Origin: CAWCDJ01 sp963836015
GTDB taxonomy: Bacteria > Acidobacteriota > Terriglobia > Bryobacterales > Bryobacteraceae
Assembly (NCBI GenBank): GCA_963836015.1
Contig: CAWIIF010000001.1
Span: 248,001-312,000, forward strand
DNA: 64,000 nucleotides
Reading direction: 5' to 3'
The stretch's first letter is position 1. Each line of letters starts with the position of its first letter. Below are positions 50,429-57,769 of this stretch, one piece after another. Both the position numbers and the translations under genes were made by a program. The notes beneath the pieces are model-generated. The model was not told the DNA's origin. It did not search any database and was given only the letters and a program-made list of their open reading frames with translations.

Positions 50429-51639
50429 TGGCGACATTCTTCTTTCGCGCGGTGGCTTCGGACGGCAAGGTCCGGACCGGGAGCCTGTCGGGGGACAACG
50501 AAAGGCTGATCGCGCGGGAGCTGCGCAAGCAGGGGCTGACACCGATCTACGTCGGGGTGGCGCCCAAAGGCGCGTCGTACGAGATCAAGCTGCCGAGCTT
50601 CAGCGGCGGGAAGCGGCGGGACGTCCTGTTTTTCACGCAGGAGCTTTCGACGCTGCTGAACTCGGGGGTGCCGCTCGACCGGGCGCTTTCGATCACGGCG
50701 GAGCTGACGGAGCGGCACGGCTTCCGGTTCATCGTGCTGGACGTGCTGCGGGTGCTCAAGGGCGGCAAGACGCTGGCGGACAGCCTGGCCACGCATCCCG
50801 ACTATTTCACCGACCTGTACATCAACATGGTGCGGGCGGGGGAGGCCTCGGGGGCGCTGGGGTCGATCTTCGAGCGGCTTTCGGAGTTCGAGCGGACGCG
50901 CGACGATTTACGCAGCTACATCATCTCGTCGATGATCTACCCGGCCCTGCTGGCGACGGTGGGAATGGCGTCGGTGCTGGTGCTGCTGACGTTCGTGGTG
51001 CCGCGGTTCGCCACGATCTTCCAGGATTCCACGATGAAGATCCCGGTGCCGACGCAGATCATGATGCAGGCGAGCTACATCGTGCGGACGTACTGGTGGA
51101 TGGGGGCGGGGTCGGCGGCCGCGCTGCTGATCGGCTGGCGCGCCTACACGAATACGCCGGCGGGGCGCATCTGGTGGGACGGCGCGCGGCTGCGCATCCC
51201 GCTGCTGGGCGATGCGATGCTCAAGGCGGAGACTTCGCGGTTCGCGCGCGGCATGGCGACGCTGGTGGCGAACTCGGTGCCGCTGGTGCAATCGATCGGG
51301 ATCGCCGCCGCCACGCTGAACAACCGGACGATTTCGGGCGCGCTGGCGGGCGTGGCCATGGGGGTCAAGCGCGGCGAGGGGATCGCGGCCCCGATGCGGA
51401 GGGCGGGCGTGTTTCCGCCGCTGGCTTCGCACCTGTTGACGGTGGGGGAAGAGACCGGGCACCTCGACACCATGTTTGCCCGCATGGCGGATATTTACGA
51501 AAACGATACGCGCGCTTCCATCCGGCGGTTCACCTCGGTGTTCGAACCGCTGATCATTCTGGTGATGGGAATCGTGGTGGGCGCGCTGATATTGAGCATG
51601 CTGCTGGCCATCACCAGCATTAACGACGTGGCAATGTAA
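50428..51639 (+). CDS. gspF: Type II secretion inner-membrane platform protein GspF
   Basis: 403 residues with two T2SSF repeats: FFTQELSTLLNSGVPLDRAL in the first, RFARGMATLVANSVPLVQSI in the second. Three to four membrane helices (YPALLATVGMASVLVLLTFVVP; SAAALLIGWRAYT; LIILVMGIVVGALILSMLLA). Forms the inner-membrane platform that GspE turns. Start overlaps gspE stop (TGATG). gspG starts three bases after its stop. Confidence 0.95.
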   Translation: MATFFFRAVASDGKVRTGSLSGDNERLIARELRKQGLTPIYVGVAPKGASYEIKLPSFSGGKRRDVLFFTQELSTLLNSGVPLDRALSITAELTERHGFRFIVLDVLRVLKGGKTLADSLATHPDYFTDLYINMVRAGEASGALGSIFERLSEFERTRDDLRSYIISSMIYPALLATVGMASVLVLLTFVVPRFATIFQDSTMKIPVPTQIMMQASYIVRTYWWMGAGSAAALLIGWRAYTNTPAGRIWWDGARLRIPLLGDAMLKAETSRFARGMATLVANSVPLVQSIGIAAATLNNRTISGALAGVAMGVKRGEGIAAPMRRAGVFPPLASHLLTVGEETGHLDTMFARMADIYENDTRASIRRFTSVFEPLIILVMGIVVGALILSMLLAITSINDVAM

Positions 51640-51642
51640 ACC

Positions 51643-52077
51643 ATGAACCGAAATCGAAGACGCGCCCAAGCGGGCGTCACCCTCATAGAAATGCTGGTGG
51701 TCGTCACGATCATCGGGCTTTTCGTCGCGCTGGTGGGGCCGGGCTTATGGAAAAAAGTGGATGTTTCCCGCATCACGGCGGCCCGCACCCAGATCCAGAA
51801 TTTCATGACCGCGCTGGGCACATACAAGCTCGATACGGGGACGTTTCCCACGACCGAGCAAGGGCTGCAGGCGCTGCGCGTGAAGCCCGCGGACATGAAC
51901 CAGTGGAACGGGCCGTACATGCCGCAGGAAATCCCCAAGGATCCCTGGGGGCACGACTACGTTTACAAGTATCCGGGCGAGCACGGGGACGAGCCCGAGA
52001 TCGTTTGCCTGGGAGCGGACGGGCAGCTTGGCGGCGATGGATTGAATGCGGATATCGTCAGTTGGAAAAACCAGTAA
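51643..52077 (+). CDS. gspG: Major pseudopilin GspG
   Basis: 144 residues. Prepilin signal: basic leader RRRAQAG, cleavage before VTLIEMLVVVTIIGLF with Glu at +5. The globular part has the GspG core TGTFPTTEQGLQALRVKP, IPKDPWGHDYVYKYPGEHG and the calcium-site loop LGADGQLGGDGLNADI. Major pilin of the periplasmic pseudopilus. The next gene starts 32 bases before its stop. Confidence 0.96.
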   Translation: MNRNRRRAQAGVTLIEMLVVVTIIGLFVALVGPGLWKKVDVSRITAARTQIQNFMTALGTYKLDTGTFPTTEQGLQALRVKPADMNQWNGPYMPQEIPKDPWGHDYVYKYPGEHGDEPEIVCLGADGQLGGDGLNADIVSWKNQ

Positions 52078-52531
52078 GGGCATAACGCTGATCGAGATGC
52101 TGGTGGTGGTCGCCATCATCGGCCTGATCGTGGCGGTGTCGACGCCATCGGTCTCGGCGGGCATCGACAGCATACGGATGACCTCGGCGGCCGATTCGGT
52201 CGCCAGCTTCCTCAACGGAGCGGTGAACCGCGCGGAACGGCGGCAGGAGCCGATGGAACTGGTGATTTCGATCAAGGACAGCAAGCTGACGCTGTATTCG
52301 AACGACCCGGGCTTCGAGCGCGAGCTGAAGATGCCGGAAGGGATCGCGATCGAGGCGGTGCTGCCGAAGATCCAGGACGAGCCCGAAGAGCTGCGCCGCC
52401 TGATCCTGATGCCCGGGGCGTCGGTTCCGGGCATCGGCATCCAACTGGCCAACCGGCGCGGCGGAAAACGGATTATCCGGCTGGACCCGATGACCGGCTT
52501 TCCGCGCGTCTCGAGCGTCCCAACAGAGTGA
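52046..52531 (+). CDS. gspH: Minor pseudopilin GspH
   Basis: 161 residues. Short basic leader with SKG, then ITLIEMLVVVAIIGLIVAVS (Glu at +5), followed by a GspH-like body with helical EQ-rich start (ADSVASFLNGAVNRAERRQE) and beta strands ending GKRIIRLDPMTGFPRVS. The ATG at 52046 lies within gspG, a 32-base overlap. Part of the pseudopilus tip. Confidence 0.88.
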   Translation: MRISSVGKTSKGITLIEMLVVVAIIGLIVAVSTPSVSAGIDSIRMTSAADSVASFLNGAVNRAERRQEPMELVISIKDSKLTLYSNDPGFERELKMPEGIAIEAVLPKIQDEPEELRRLILMPGASVPGIGIQLANRRGGKRIIRLDPMTGFPRVSSVPTE

Positions 52532-52962
52532 AGAACCAGCGCGGATTCACGCTGCTCGAAATGATTGTCGCGACCACCATCATGGGGATCGCGGTAGTCG
52601 GCCTGCTGGCGGGCCTGGCGAGCGCCACGCGCAACGCCGCGCGCCTGCAGGACTACGACCGGGCGGTGCAGTTGGGCCGGGTGCGCATGAACGAGCTGAT
52701 GCTCGACCGGACGATTCCGCTGAACGTGCCGGTCGAGGGGCGCTTCGACCTCTCCCAGACGGGCGGCGTGGAAGCGGGCTGGCGCGCGCGGCGCACGATT
52801 TTCGAGATGCCGCCCGAGGTGCAGCCGGGGCGGACGGCGCTCGACCGGGTGGAGCTCGAAGTATGGTGGACGTCCGGGGACAAGCGCCGCACGTACACGC
52901 TGGATGCCTATCGTCCGCACATCCTGAAGGAGGACGAGATTCCCAAAGGGGATTCCCAATGA
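52528..52962 (+). CDS. gspI: Minor pseudopilin GspI
   Basis: 144 residues. GTG start overlapping gspH stop by four bases. Leader KNQRG, then FTLLEMIVATTIMGIAVVGL with Glu at +5; the body has RMNELMLDRTIPLNVPVEGR and the GspI-type ending LDRVELEVWWTSGDKRRTYT. Forms the tip complex with GspJ and GspK. Confidence 0.92.
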   Translation: MKNQRGFTLLEMIVATTIMGIAVVGLLAGLASATRNAARLQDYDRAVQLGRVRMNELMLDRTIPLNVPVEGRFDLSQTGGVEAGWRARRTIFEMPPEVQPGRTALDRVELEVWWTSGDKRRTYTLDAYRPHILKEDEIPKGDSQ

Positions 52963-53636
52963 GGCGCGCGCGGCAGGCGGGCGTGACGCTGATCGAGGTC
53001 ATGGTCGCGGTGACGCTGCTCAGCCTGCTCTCGGTAGGGATGCTGTACGCGCTGCGGCTGGGGTTGAGCGCGCTCTCCAAGACCGATTCCAAACTGATGG
53101 ACAACCGCCGGGTGGCGGGGGCGCAGCGCATCCTGGAGCAGGAGCTGCAGGGCCTCATGCCGGTGCTGACGAAGTGCCCGGGCGCGGGTGGGGCGGGAGC
53201 TTACTTTCAGGGCGGGCCGCAAACCATGCGGCTGGTCTCGGTCTTTTCGCTGGATGCAGCGTGGCGCGGGCAGCCGAAGGTTCTCGAACTGTTCGTGATC
53301 CCCGGGGAGAACGGCGAGGGGGTGCGGCTGGTGGTGAACGAAGCTCCCTACAACGGGCCGGCCGGCATGGAGCCGTACTGTACCGGGACGGCGGTGGCGA
53401 ATCCGCACTCGTTCGTCCTGGCGGACAAGCTGGCCTATTGCCGGTTCACGTACATGGGTCCGGCGCCCAACCCGGCGGACCCGGGCATCTGGGCGCCCGC
53501 GTGGGATCATCCCGGGTGGCCGTTCGCCATCAAGGTGGAAATGGCGCCGATGGATCCGAACCCGTCGCGGCTGCAACCGGTCACGGTCACGGTACCGGTG
53601 TACATGTACCGGAAGGTGGAGCGGTATGCGGACTAG
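52959..53636 (+). CDS. gspJ: Minor pseudopilin GspJ
   Basis: 225 residues. ATG overlaps gspI stop. Leader RRARQAG, then VTLIEVMVAVTLLSLLSVGM with Glu at +5. The body is beta-rich with several Cys (LTKCPGAGG; MEPYCTGTAV; KLAYCRFTYMG), some probably in disulfides in the periplasm. Ends VPVYMYRKVERYAD. Completes the I-J-K tip. gspK starts 11 bases before its stop. Confidence 0.9.
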   Translation: MRRARQAGVTLIEVMVAVTLLSLLSVGMLYALRLGLSALSKTDSKLMDNRRVAGAQRILEQELQGLMPVLTKCPGAGGAGAYFQGGPQTMRLVSVFSLDAAWRGQPKVLELFVIPGENGEGVRLVVNEAPYNGPAGMEPYCTGTAVANPHSFVLADKLAYCRFTYMGPAPNPADPGIWAPAWDHPGWPFAIKVEMAPMDPNPSRLQPVTVTVPVYMYRKVERYAD

Positions 53637-54666
53637 GGGGCGGCTGCGGCGAGCGGGCATTCTCGTCACCCCTTCAAACATCAGGGCGCGGAGAGCGCGG
53701 GGCAGTGCGCTGCTGATGGTGCTTTGGATTACGGCGGCGCTGGCGGCGATCGGGTTTGCGCTGGCGGGGACGGTGCGCGGGGAGGCGGAGCGGGCCGCTA
53801 CCGAGGTGGACGACTTGCGCAGCTACTACCTGGCGGTGGGGGCGCTGCAGCGGGCAGAACTGGAACTGGCCTGGTCGGTGGTGTACCCGGACAAACGCAA
53901 GATCCCCAAGGGATCGACCTTCGTCGATTACCAGTTTCCCAGCGGCGTCGCGCACGTGGATATCATTCCGGAGGCCGCCAAGCTGGATGTGAACGCGGTG
54001 CCGGTGGAGATGTTGAACCGCCTCCTGGTGGCCCTGGGGGTGGATGTGGGCCGCGCCCAGCAAATCGCCGCAGCGATCGACGAATGGCGGAAGCCGGTCG
54101 AGAACGGCAGCGAATTCGATGGGTATTATGAATCACAAGTTCCGTCTTTTCGCGCGCCGCACACGTCCTTACAGGAGATCGAGGAATTACTGCTGGTGAA
54201 AGGCATGACGCCCGATATTTTCTACGGAACCTATGTCCCGGCGCTGGAGACGGAGAGCGGTACGACGGGAGGTCCGCGCCTGGTGCCGCACGGCGGGCTG
54301 ATCGACTGCCTGTCGGTTTACGGCTCGAGGGACCGGGTGGACGCCAATACGGCGCACCCCGCGGTGCTGGCGGCGCTGGGAGTGAGCCCTTACGTGATCA
54401 GCGCGCTGGTCGAGCGGCGGCGGATGTCGCCCATGAACCAGCAGCAACTGTCGGACTTCATCGGGTCGGTGGGCGGGTCGATGGACCACTTGCGGGTGGA
54501 AGGCAACTCGATCGTGACCATGCGGGCGACGGCCCGCCTGTACCTGCCGGACGGACGCCTGTCGGACCTGAAACGGACGGTGGCTGCCCAGCTCAAGTAC
54601 ATGCCGCCGGGGTCCGATTCCGGGGTCTATATGCTGCGCTGGTACGACACCGCCTGGAGCCACTAA
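53626..54666 (+). CDS. gspK: Minor pseudopilin GspK
   Basis: 346 residues. Leader with ARRARG, then the hydrophobic SALLMVLWITAALAAIGFAL, lacking the usual Glu at +5 as GspK proteins often do. The body contains VDDLRSYYLAVGALQRAELE, the GspK helical domain PEAAKLDVNAVPVEMLNRLL, and RVDANTAHPAVLAALGVSPY. GspK caps the pseudopilus. ATG at 53626 lies in the end of gspJ. Six bases separate it from the next gene. Confidence 0.92.
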   Translation: MRTRGRLRRAGILVTPSNIRARRARGSALLMVLWITAALAAIGFALAGTVRGEAERAATEVDDLRSYYLAVGALQRAELELAWSVVYPDKRKIPKGSTFVDYQFPSGVAHVDIIPEAAKLDVNAVPVEMLNRLLVALGVDVGRAQQIAAAIDEWRKPVENGSEFDGYYESQVPSFRAPHTSLQEIEELLLVKGMTPDIFYGTYVPALETESGTTGGPRLVPHGGLIDCLSVYGSRDRVDANTAHPAVLAALGVSPYVISALVERRRMSPMNQQQLSDFIGSVGGSMDHLRVEGNSIVTMRATARLYLPDGRLSDLKRTVAAQLKYMPPGSDSGVYMLRWYDTAWSH

Positions 54667-54671
54667 CCCGG

Positions 54672-56000
54672 ATGCCGCAACCGTTTTCCATTGTCAAGGA
54701 TCTTCGCAAGCTGCTGGCGTTCGGGTCGGGGCTGGGCATCGAAATCGGCGCGGAGGCCCTCGAGGTCGCGGTGACCCGCGTGCGCCCAAACCGGGTGCAG
54801 GTGCTGGGCAGGCTGACGCTGGCGGGCTACCGGTCGCGGCCGGCGGCGGAGTGGGGCGCGGAGTGCGCGCGGTTTCTGAGCTCGCTGGGCGTCGGGCATC
54901 TCAGCGCCACGGTGCTGCTGCCGCGGCGCGACGTGATTGTGCGGCTGGTGTCGCTGCCGGGCGTGGCGTCCAAGGACGTGGAGGGCGCGCTCCGGCTGCA
55001 GCTCGACGCGCTGCACCCCTTCGGGGAAGACGAAGTGGTCTGGGGCTGGTCCGGGCTGGCGTGGGGCGGAGTGCTCGCCGGGATTGCGCGGCGCGAGACT
55101 GTGGAGCGCTATCACCAACTGTTCACGGAAGCCGGGATCGCGGTTTCCTCGTTCACGTTTTCGGCGGCGGCGGTTCACGCCGCGGTGCGGCTGAACGGCC
55201 CGATCCGGGAGGAAGGCTTCGTGGCGTTGAGCCGCTCGGCATCGGGCGGAGTGGAAATTTACGGCGAGAGCCCGGCGCGCCCGGTTTTCTCGGCGGAGTT
55301 CGACATGGCTCCGCAGCGGGCGGCGGTGATGGCGCTTTCGGAGCTGCGGCTGCCGCCCGAGACGGCTCCCCTGACGCTCGAGGAAGTGCTGCCCAAGCCT
55401 GCCGTGAACCCGGTGGAAAACGATTTATCCCGCAACGCACTGCCGTACGCCACGGCGCTGGCGGGGGCCTGCCCCCGGCTGGCGCCGGCGGCGAACGTGC
55501 TGCCGCCGGAGCACCGGCGGTACAACTCGCGGGCGGTTTATGTTCCGACGGCGGTGCTGGGCGGCGCGCTGCTGTTGGTGGCGGGAGCGGCCTTCGGATA
55601 TTCCAAGTATTCCGACCACCGCTACCTGGACAAGCTGCACGCGGAGATCGCGCGCATCGAGCCGGCGGCGCAGCGGGCCGCGGCGCTCGACCGGCAGACC
55701 CTGCAGGTCAAGGCGCGGACCGAGCTGCTCGACCGGCTGCACGCCCAGACCCGCGCCGACCTGGACGCGTTGAACGAGCTCACCCGGCTGATCGAGCCGC
55801 CGGCGTGGACCAATTCGGTGGACCTGACGCGCGATGCGGTGCGGATTGCGGGGGAGGCTCCGCAAGCAGCGCCGCTGCTGAAGATCCTGGACTCGTCGCC
55901 CTATTTTGAAAACTCGGCGCCCGACATGATTCAGCGCAGCACGTCGGGGGGCAGCGGCGAGATGTTCATGATCCACACCACGCGGGAGAAGTCCAAATGA
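54672..56000 (+). CDS. GspL-like assembly protein (PilM + PilN type)
   Basis: 442 residues. The N-terminal 270 resemble the actin-like fold of GspL/PilM (GIEIGAEALEVAVTRVRPNR; VRLVSLPGVASKDVEGALRL). A membrane helix lies near residues 290-312 (PTAVLGGALLLVAGAAFGYS), and a PilN-like periplasmic helical and ferredoxin-like part follows (IARIEPAAQRAAALDRQTLQ; LNELTRLIEPPAWTNSVDL). The combination fits GspL or a fused PilMN, linking GspE to the periplasm. The next gene starts in its stop (ATGA). Confidence 0.8.
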   Translation: MPQPFSIVKDLRKLLAFGSGLGIEIGAEALEVAVTRVRPNRVQVLGRLTLAGYRSRPAAEWGAECARFLSSLGVGHLSATVLLPRRDVIVRLVSLPGVASKDVEGALRLQLDALHPFGEDEVVWGWSGLAWGGVLAGIARRETVERYHQLFTEAGIAVSSFTFSAAAVHAAVRLNGPIREEGFVALSRSASGGVEIYGESPARPVFSAEFDMAPQRAAVMALSELRLPPETAPLTLEEVLPKPAVNPVENDLSRNALPYATALAGACPRLAPAANVLPPEHRRYNSRAVYVPTAVLGGALLLVAGAAFGYSKYSDHRYLDKLHAEIARIEPAAQRAAALDRQTLQVKARTELLDRLHAQTRADLDALNELTRLIEPPAWTNSVDLTRDAVRIAGEAPQAAPLLKILDSSPYFENSAPDMIQRSTSGGSGEMFMIHTTREKSK

Positions 56001-56587
56001 CGGTGGGGACGCTGGACCGGCGGATGGTGCGGATGATTCTGGCGAGCGCGGCCGCGATGCTGGTGCTGCGCTTCGTACTGCTGCGGGACAAGCCGGCGCA
56101 GGTGGTTTCGGCATCCGAATCGGCGCCGCTGGCCGAAAAACGGCTGGAGCGGGTGCGGGAGATGGCGGCCACCGTGAAGGGCAAGCAGGCGCTGCTCGAC
56201 CAGGCGATGGCCGAGCTCAAGGTGCGGGAGAACGGAATCATCAAGGCCGACACGGCGGCACAGGCGCAGGCGCAGCTCATGGACCTGGTTCACCGGGTGG
56301 CCGCGGCCAACGGTTTTGACGCGCGCGGCGCCGAACAGCTCACGGAAGCGCGGCCGCTGGGCGCGGACTACGGGCAGGTTTCGGTGACGCAGACGTTCAC
56401 CTGCGGGATCGACCAGCTCGTGAATTTTCTGGCGGACCTGGCCAACGAACCCGCCATCGTCTACATCGACGACCTGCACATCAGCGGGGGCAGCGATAAG
56501 AAGAAGAACGTGACGGTGCGGCTGGGCCTGTCGGGCGTGGTGCTGCGCAAGCTGGTGCCGGTGAAAAAGGGAGGGCCTTCGTTTTGA
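55997..56587 (+). CDS. GspM/PilO-like inner-membrane protein
   Basis: 196 residues. N-terminal membrane helix (MVRMILASAAAMLVLRFVLL), a coiled coil (EKRLERVREMAATVKGKQAL) and a small periplasmic domain (LMDLVHRVAAANGFDARGAE ... LVNFLADLANEPAIVYIDDL), the GspM/PilO layout. Its place after the L-like gene supports the call. ATG overlaps that gene by four bases; the next gene begins inside its stop with a TTG. Confidence 0.8.
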   Translation: MTVGTLDRRMVRMILASAAAMLVLRFVLLRDKPAQVVSASESAPLAEKRLERVREMAATVKGKQALLDQAMAELKVRENGIIKADTAAQAQAQLMDLVHRVAAANGFDARGAEQLTEARPLGADYGQVSVTQTFTCGIDQLVNFLADLANEPAIVYIDDLHISGGSDKKKNVTVRLGLSGVVLRKLVPVKKGGPSF

Positions 56588-57312
56588 GACGGAAGCTGCT
56601 GGTCCTCAACATCGTGCTGGCCGGCGTGGTGGTTTACGCGGGCGTGCGGTTCCGGCGGGAGTGGGTGGCGGCGAAGCTGCGGGAGCACGCCGCGCTCGAC
56701 CGGTTTGTACCCCCGGTGCCGCCGCCGAAGTTCACTCCGGCGCCGCTCGAGCCGCCCATAATGCCCTCCGGCTACGCGGACGTCGCGAACAAGATGCTGT
56801 TCGACAAGTCGCGGAACCCGGTAGTGGTGGAAGTGGTGGCGCCTCCGCCTCCTCCTCCCCCGATGCCTCCCCTGCCCTTGTATCACGGGATGATGAACCT
56901 GGGGTCGGACGGCCCGACCCTGTTTTTCAGCCTGGGCGGGGGGGCGCCGCACCAGGCCGTTCATCCGGGCGAGACCATCGGCCAATTCAAGCTGGTGAGC
57001 GTCAATACTGATGAGATCACTTTGGAATGGGACGGCAAGGAAATCCACAAGAGCTTTGACGAGTTGAGCGACGCCGCGAAGAGCGCGCCCCGGCAGGACG
57101 AACCGGCGGGAAGCCGTACGGTAGCGCCGGCCGCAGCGTCGGCGGCGCCGGCTCCGCCGCCCAGGAGCGGCCCGGGTGAGGACACGGGCCGTGGCTTCCG
57201 GGCCTGCTCGATGAACGACGGCGTCGCGAACGGCGGGGTGGTGGACGGGTACCGCAAGGTATCGTATCCGACGCCCTTCGGGCAAAGCTGCCGCTACGAA
57301 CCGGTGAAGTAG
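56584..57312 (+). CDS. GspC-like inner-membrane protein, Pro-rich
   Basis: 242 residues. TTG start four bases inside the previous stop. Membrane helix near the front (LLVLNIVLAGVVVYAGVRF), proline-rich linkers (VPPVPPPKFTPAPLEPPIMP; APPPPPPPMPPLPL), and a small beta domain (TLFFSLGGGAPHQAVHPGET; GQFKLVSVNTDEITLEWDGK) like the homology region of GspC/PilP that contacts the secretin. No PDZ domain. The C-terminal ~70 residues are low-complexity. Call rests on layout and position. Confidence 0.7.
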   Translation: MRRKLLVLNIVLAGVVVYAGVRFRREWVAAKLREHAALDRFVPPVPPPKFTPAPLEPPIMPSGYADVANKMLFDKSRNPVVVEVVAPPPPPPPMPPLPLYHGMMNLGSDGPTLFFSLGGGAPHQAVHPGETIGQFKLVSVNTDEITLEWDGKEIHKSFDELSDAAKSAPRQDEPAGSRTVAPAAASAAPAPPPRSGPGEDTGRGFRACSMNDGVANGGVVDGYRKVSYPTPFGQSCRYEPVK

Positions 57313-57339
57313 ATCCGGATCACAGAATTGGAGTTTGAA

Positions 57340-57765
57340 ATGAGACTGCTAATCGTTTTTTCTATTTCGGCGATGCTGCTCGCGGCGGCGGACCAACCGG
57401 GGGGCAAACCCAAGCCGGAGACAACGCCCAAGGCGGCGGCCAAGGCAACGGCCGCGAAGCCCCTGGCGATTCCGGCGGGCGCGGTGGAAGCCGACGGCGG
57501 CTGGCGCTACACGGATGCGCAAGGCAAGAAGTGGATTTACCGCAAGACGCCTTTTGGGGTGGCGCGGATGGAAGACAAGCCCGACACGCGTCCGGCAGTG
57601 CAGGCGGTCCGCCCGGAGGACGTCAAAGCCACGGAGAAGGGAGAGTACATTCTCTTCGAGCGCCCGGGCCCGTTCGGAACCTACAAATGGCAGGCCAGGA
57701 AGACGGAACTGAACGAGCTGGAGCAGGCCGCGTGGAACCACGCCCGCGCCGGTAAACAGGACTAA
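57340..57765 (+). CDS. Exported protein of unknown function before gspD
   Basis: 141 residues. Signal peptide (MRLLIVFSISAMLLAAA). A Lys/Pro/Ala linker (GGKPKPETTPKAAAKATAAK) leads to a compact part with GGWRYTDAQGKKWIYRKTPF, then GVARMEDKP and FERPGPFGTYKWQARKTELN. I recognise no domain. GGAG stands seven bases before the ATG at 57340. It lies 27 bases after the GspC-like gene and 4 bases before gspD, so it may be a secretin helper (pilotin or GspS-like); no lipobox is present. Confidence 0.75.
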   Translation: MRLLIVFSISAMLLAAADQPGGKPKPETTPKAAAKATAAKPLAIPAGAVEADGGWRYTDAQGKKWIYRKTPFGVARMEDKPDTRPAVQAVRPEDVKATEKGEYILFERPGPFGTYKWQARKTELNELEQAAWNHARAGKQD

Positions 57766-57769
57766 GCTG

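Noticed and set aside
48086..50542. An 818-codon open frame on the minus strand
   Set aside because: Fully antisense to the gspE region; rich in His, Arg, Gln and Asp as expected from a GC-rich shadow. gspE has complete motifs.
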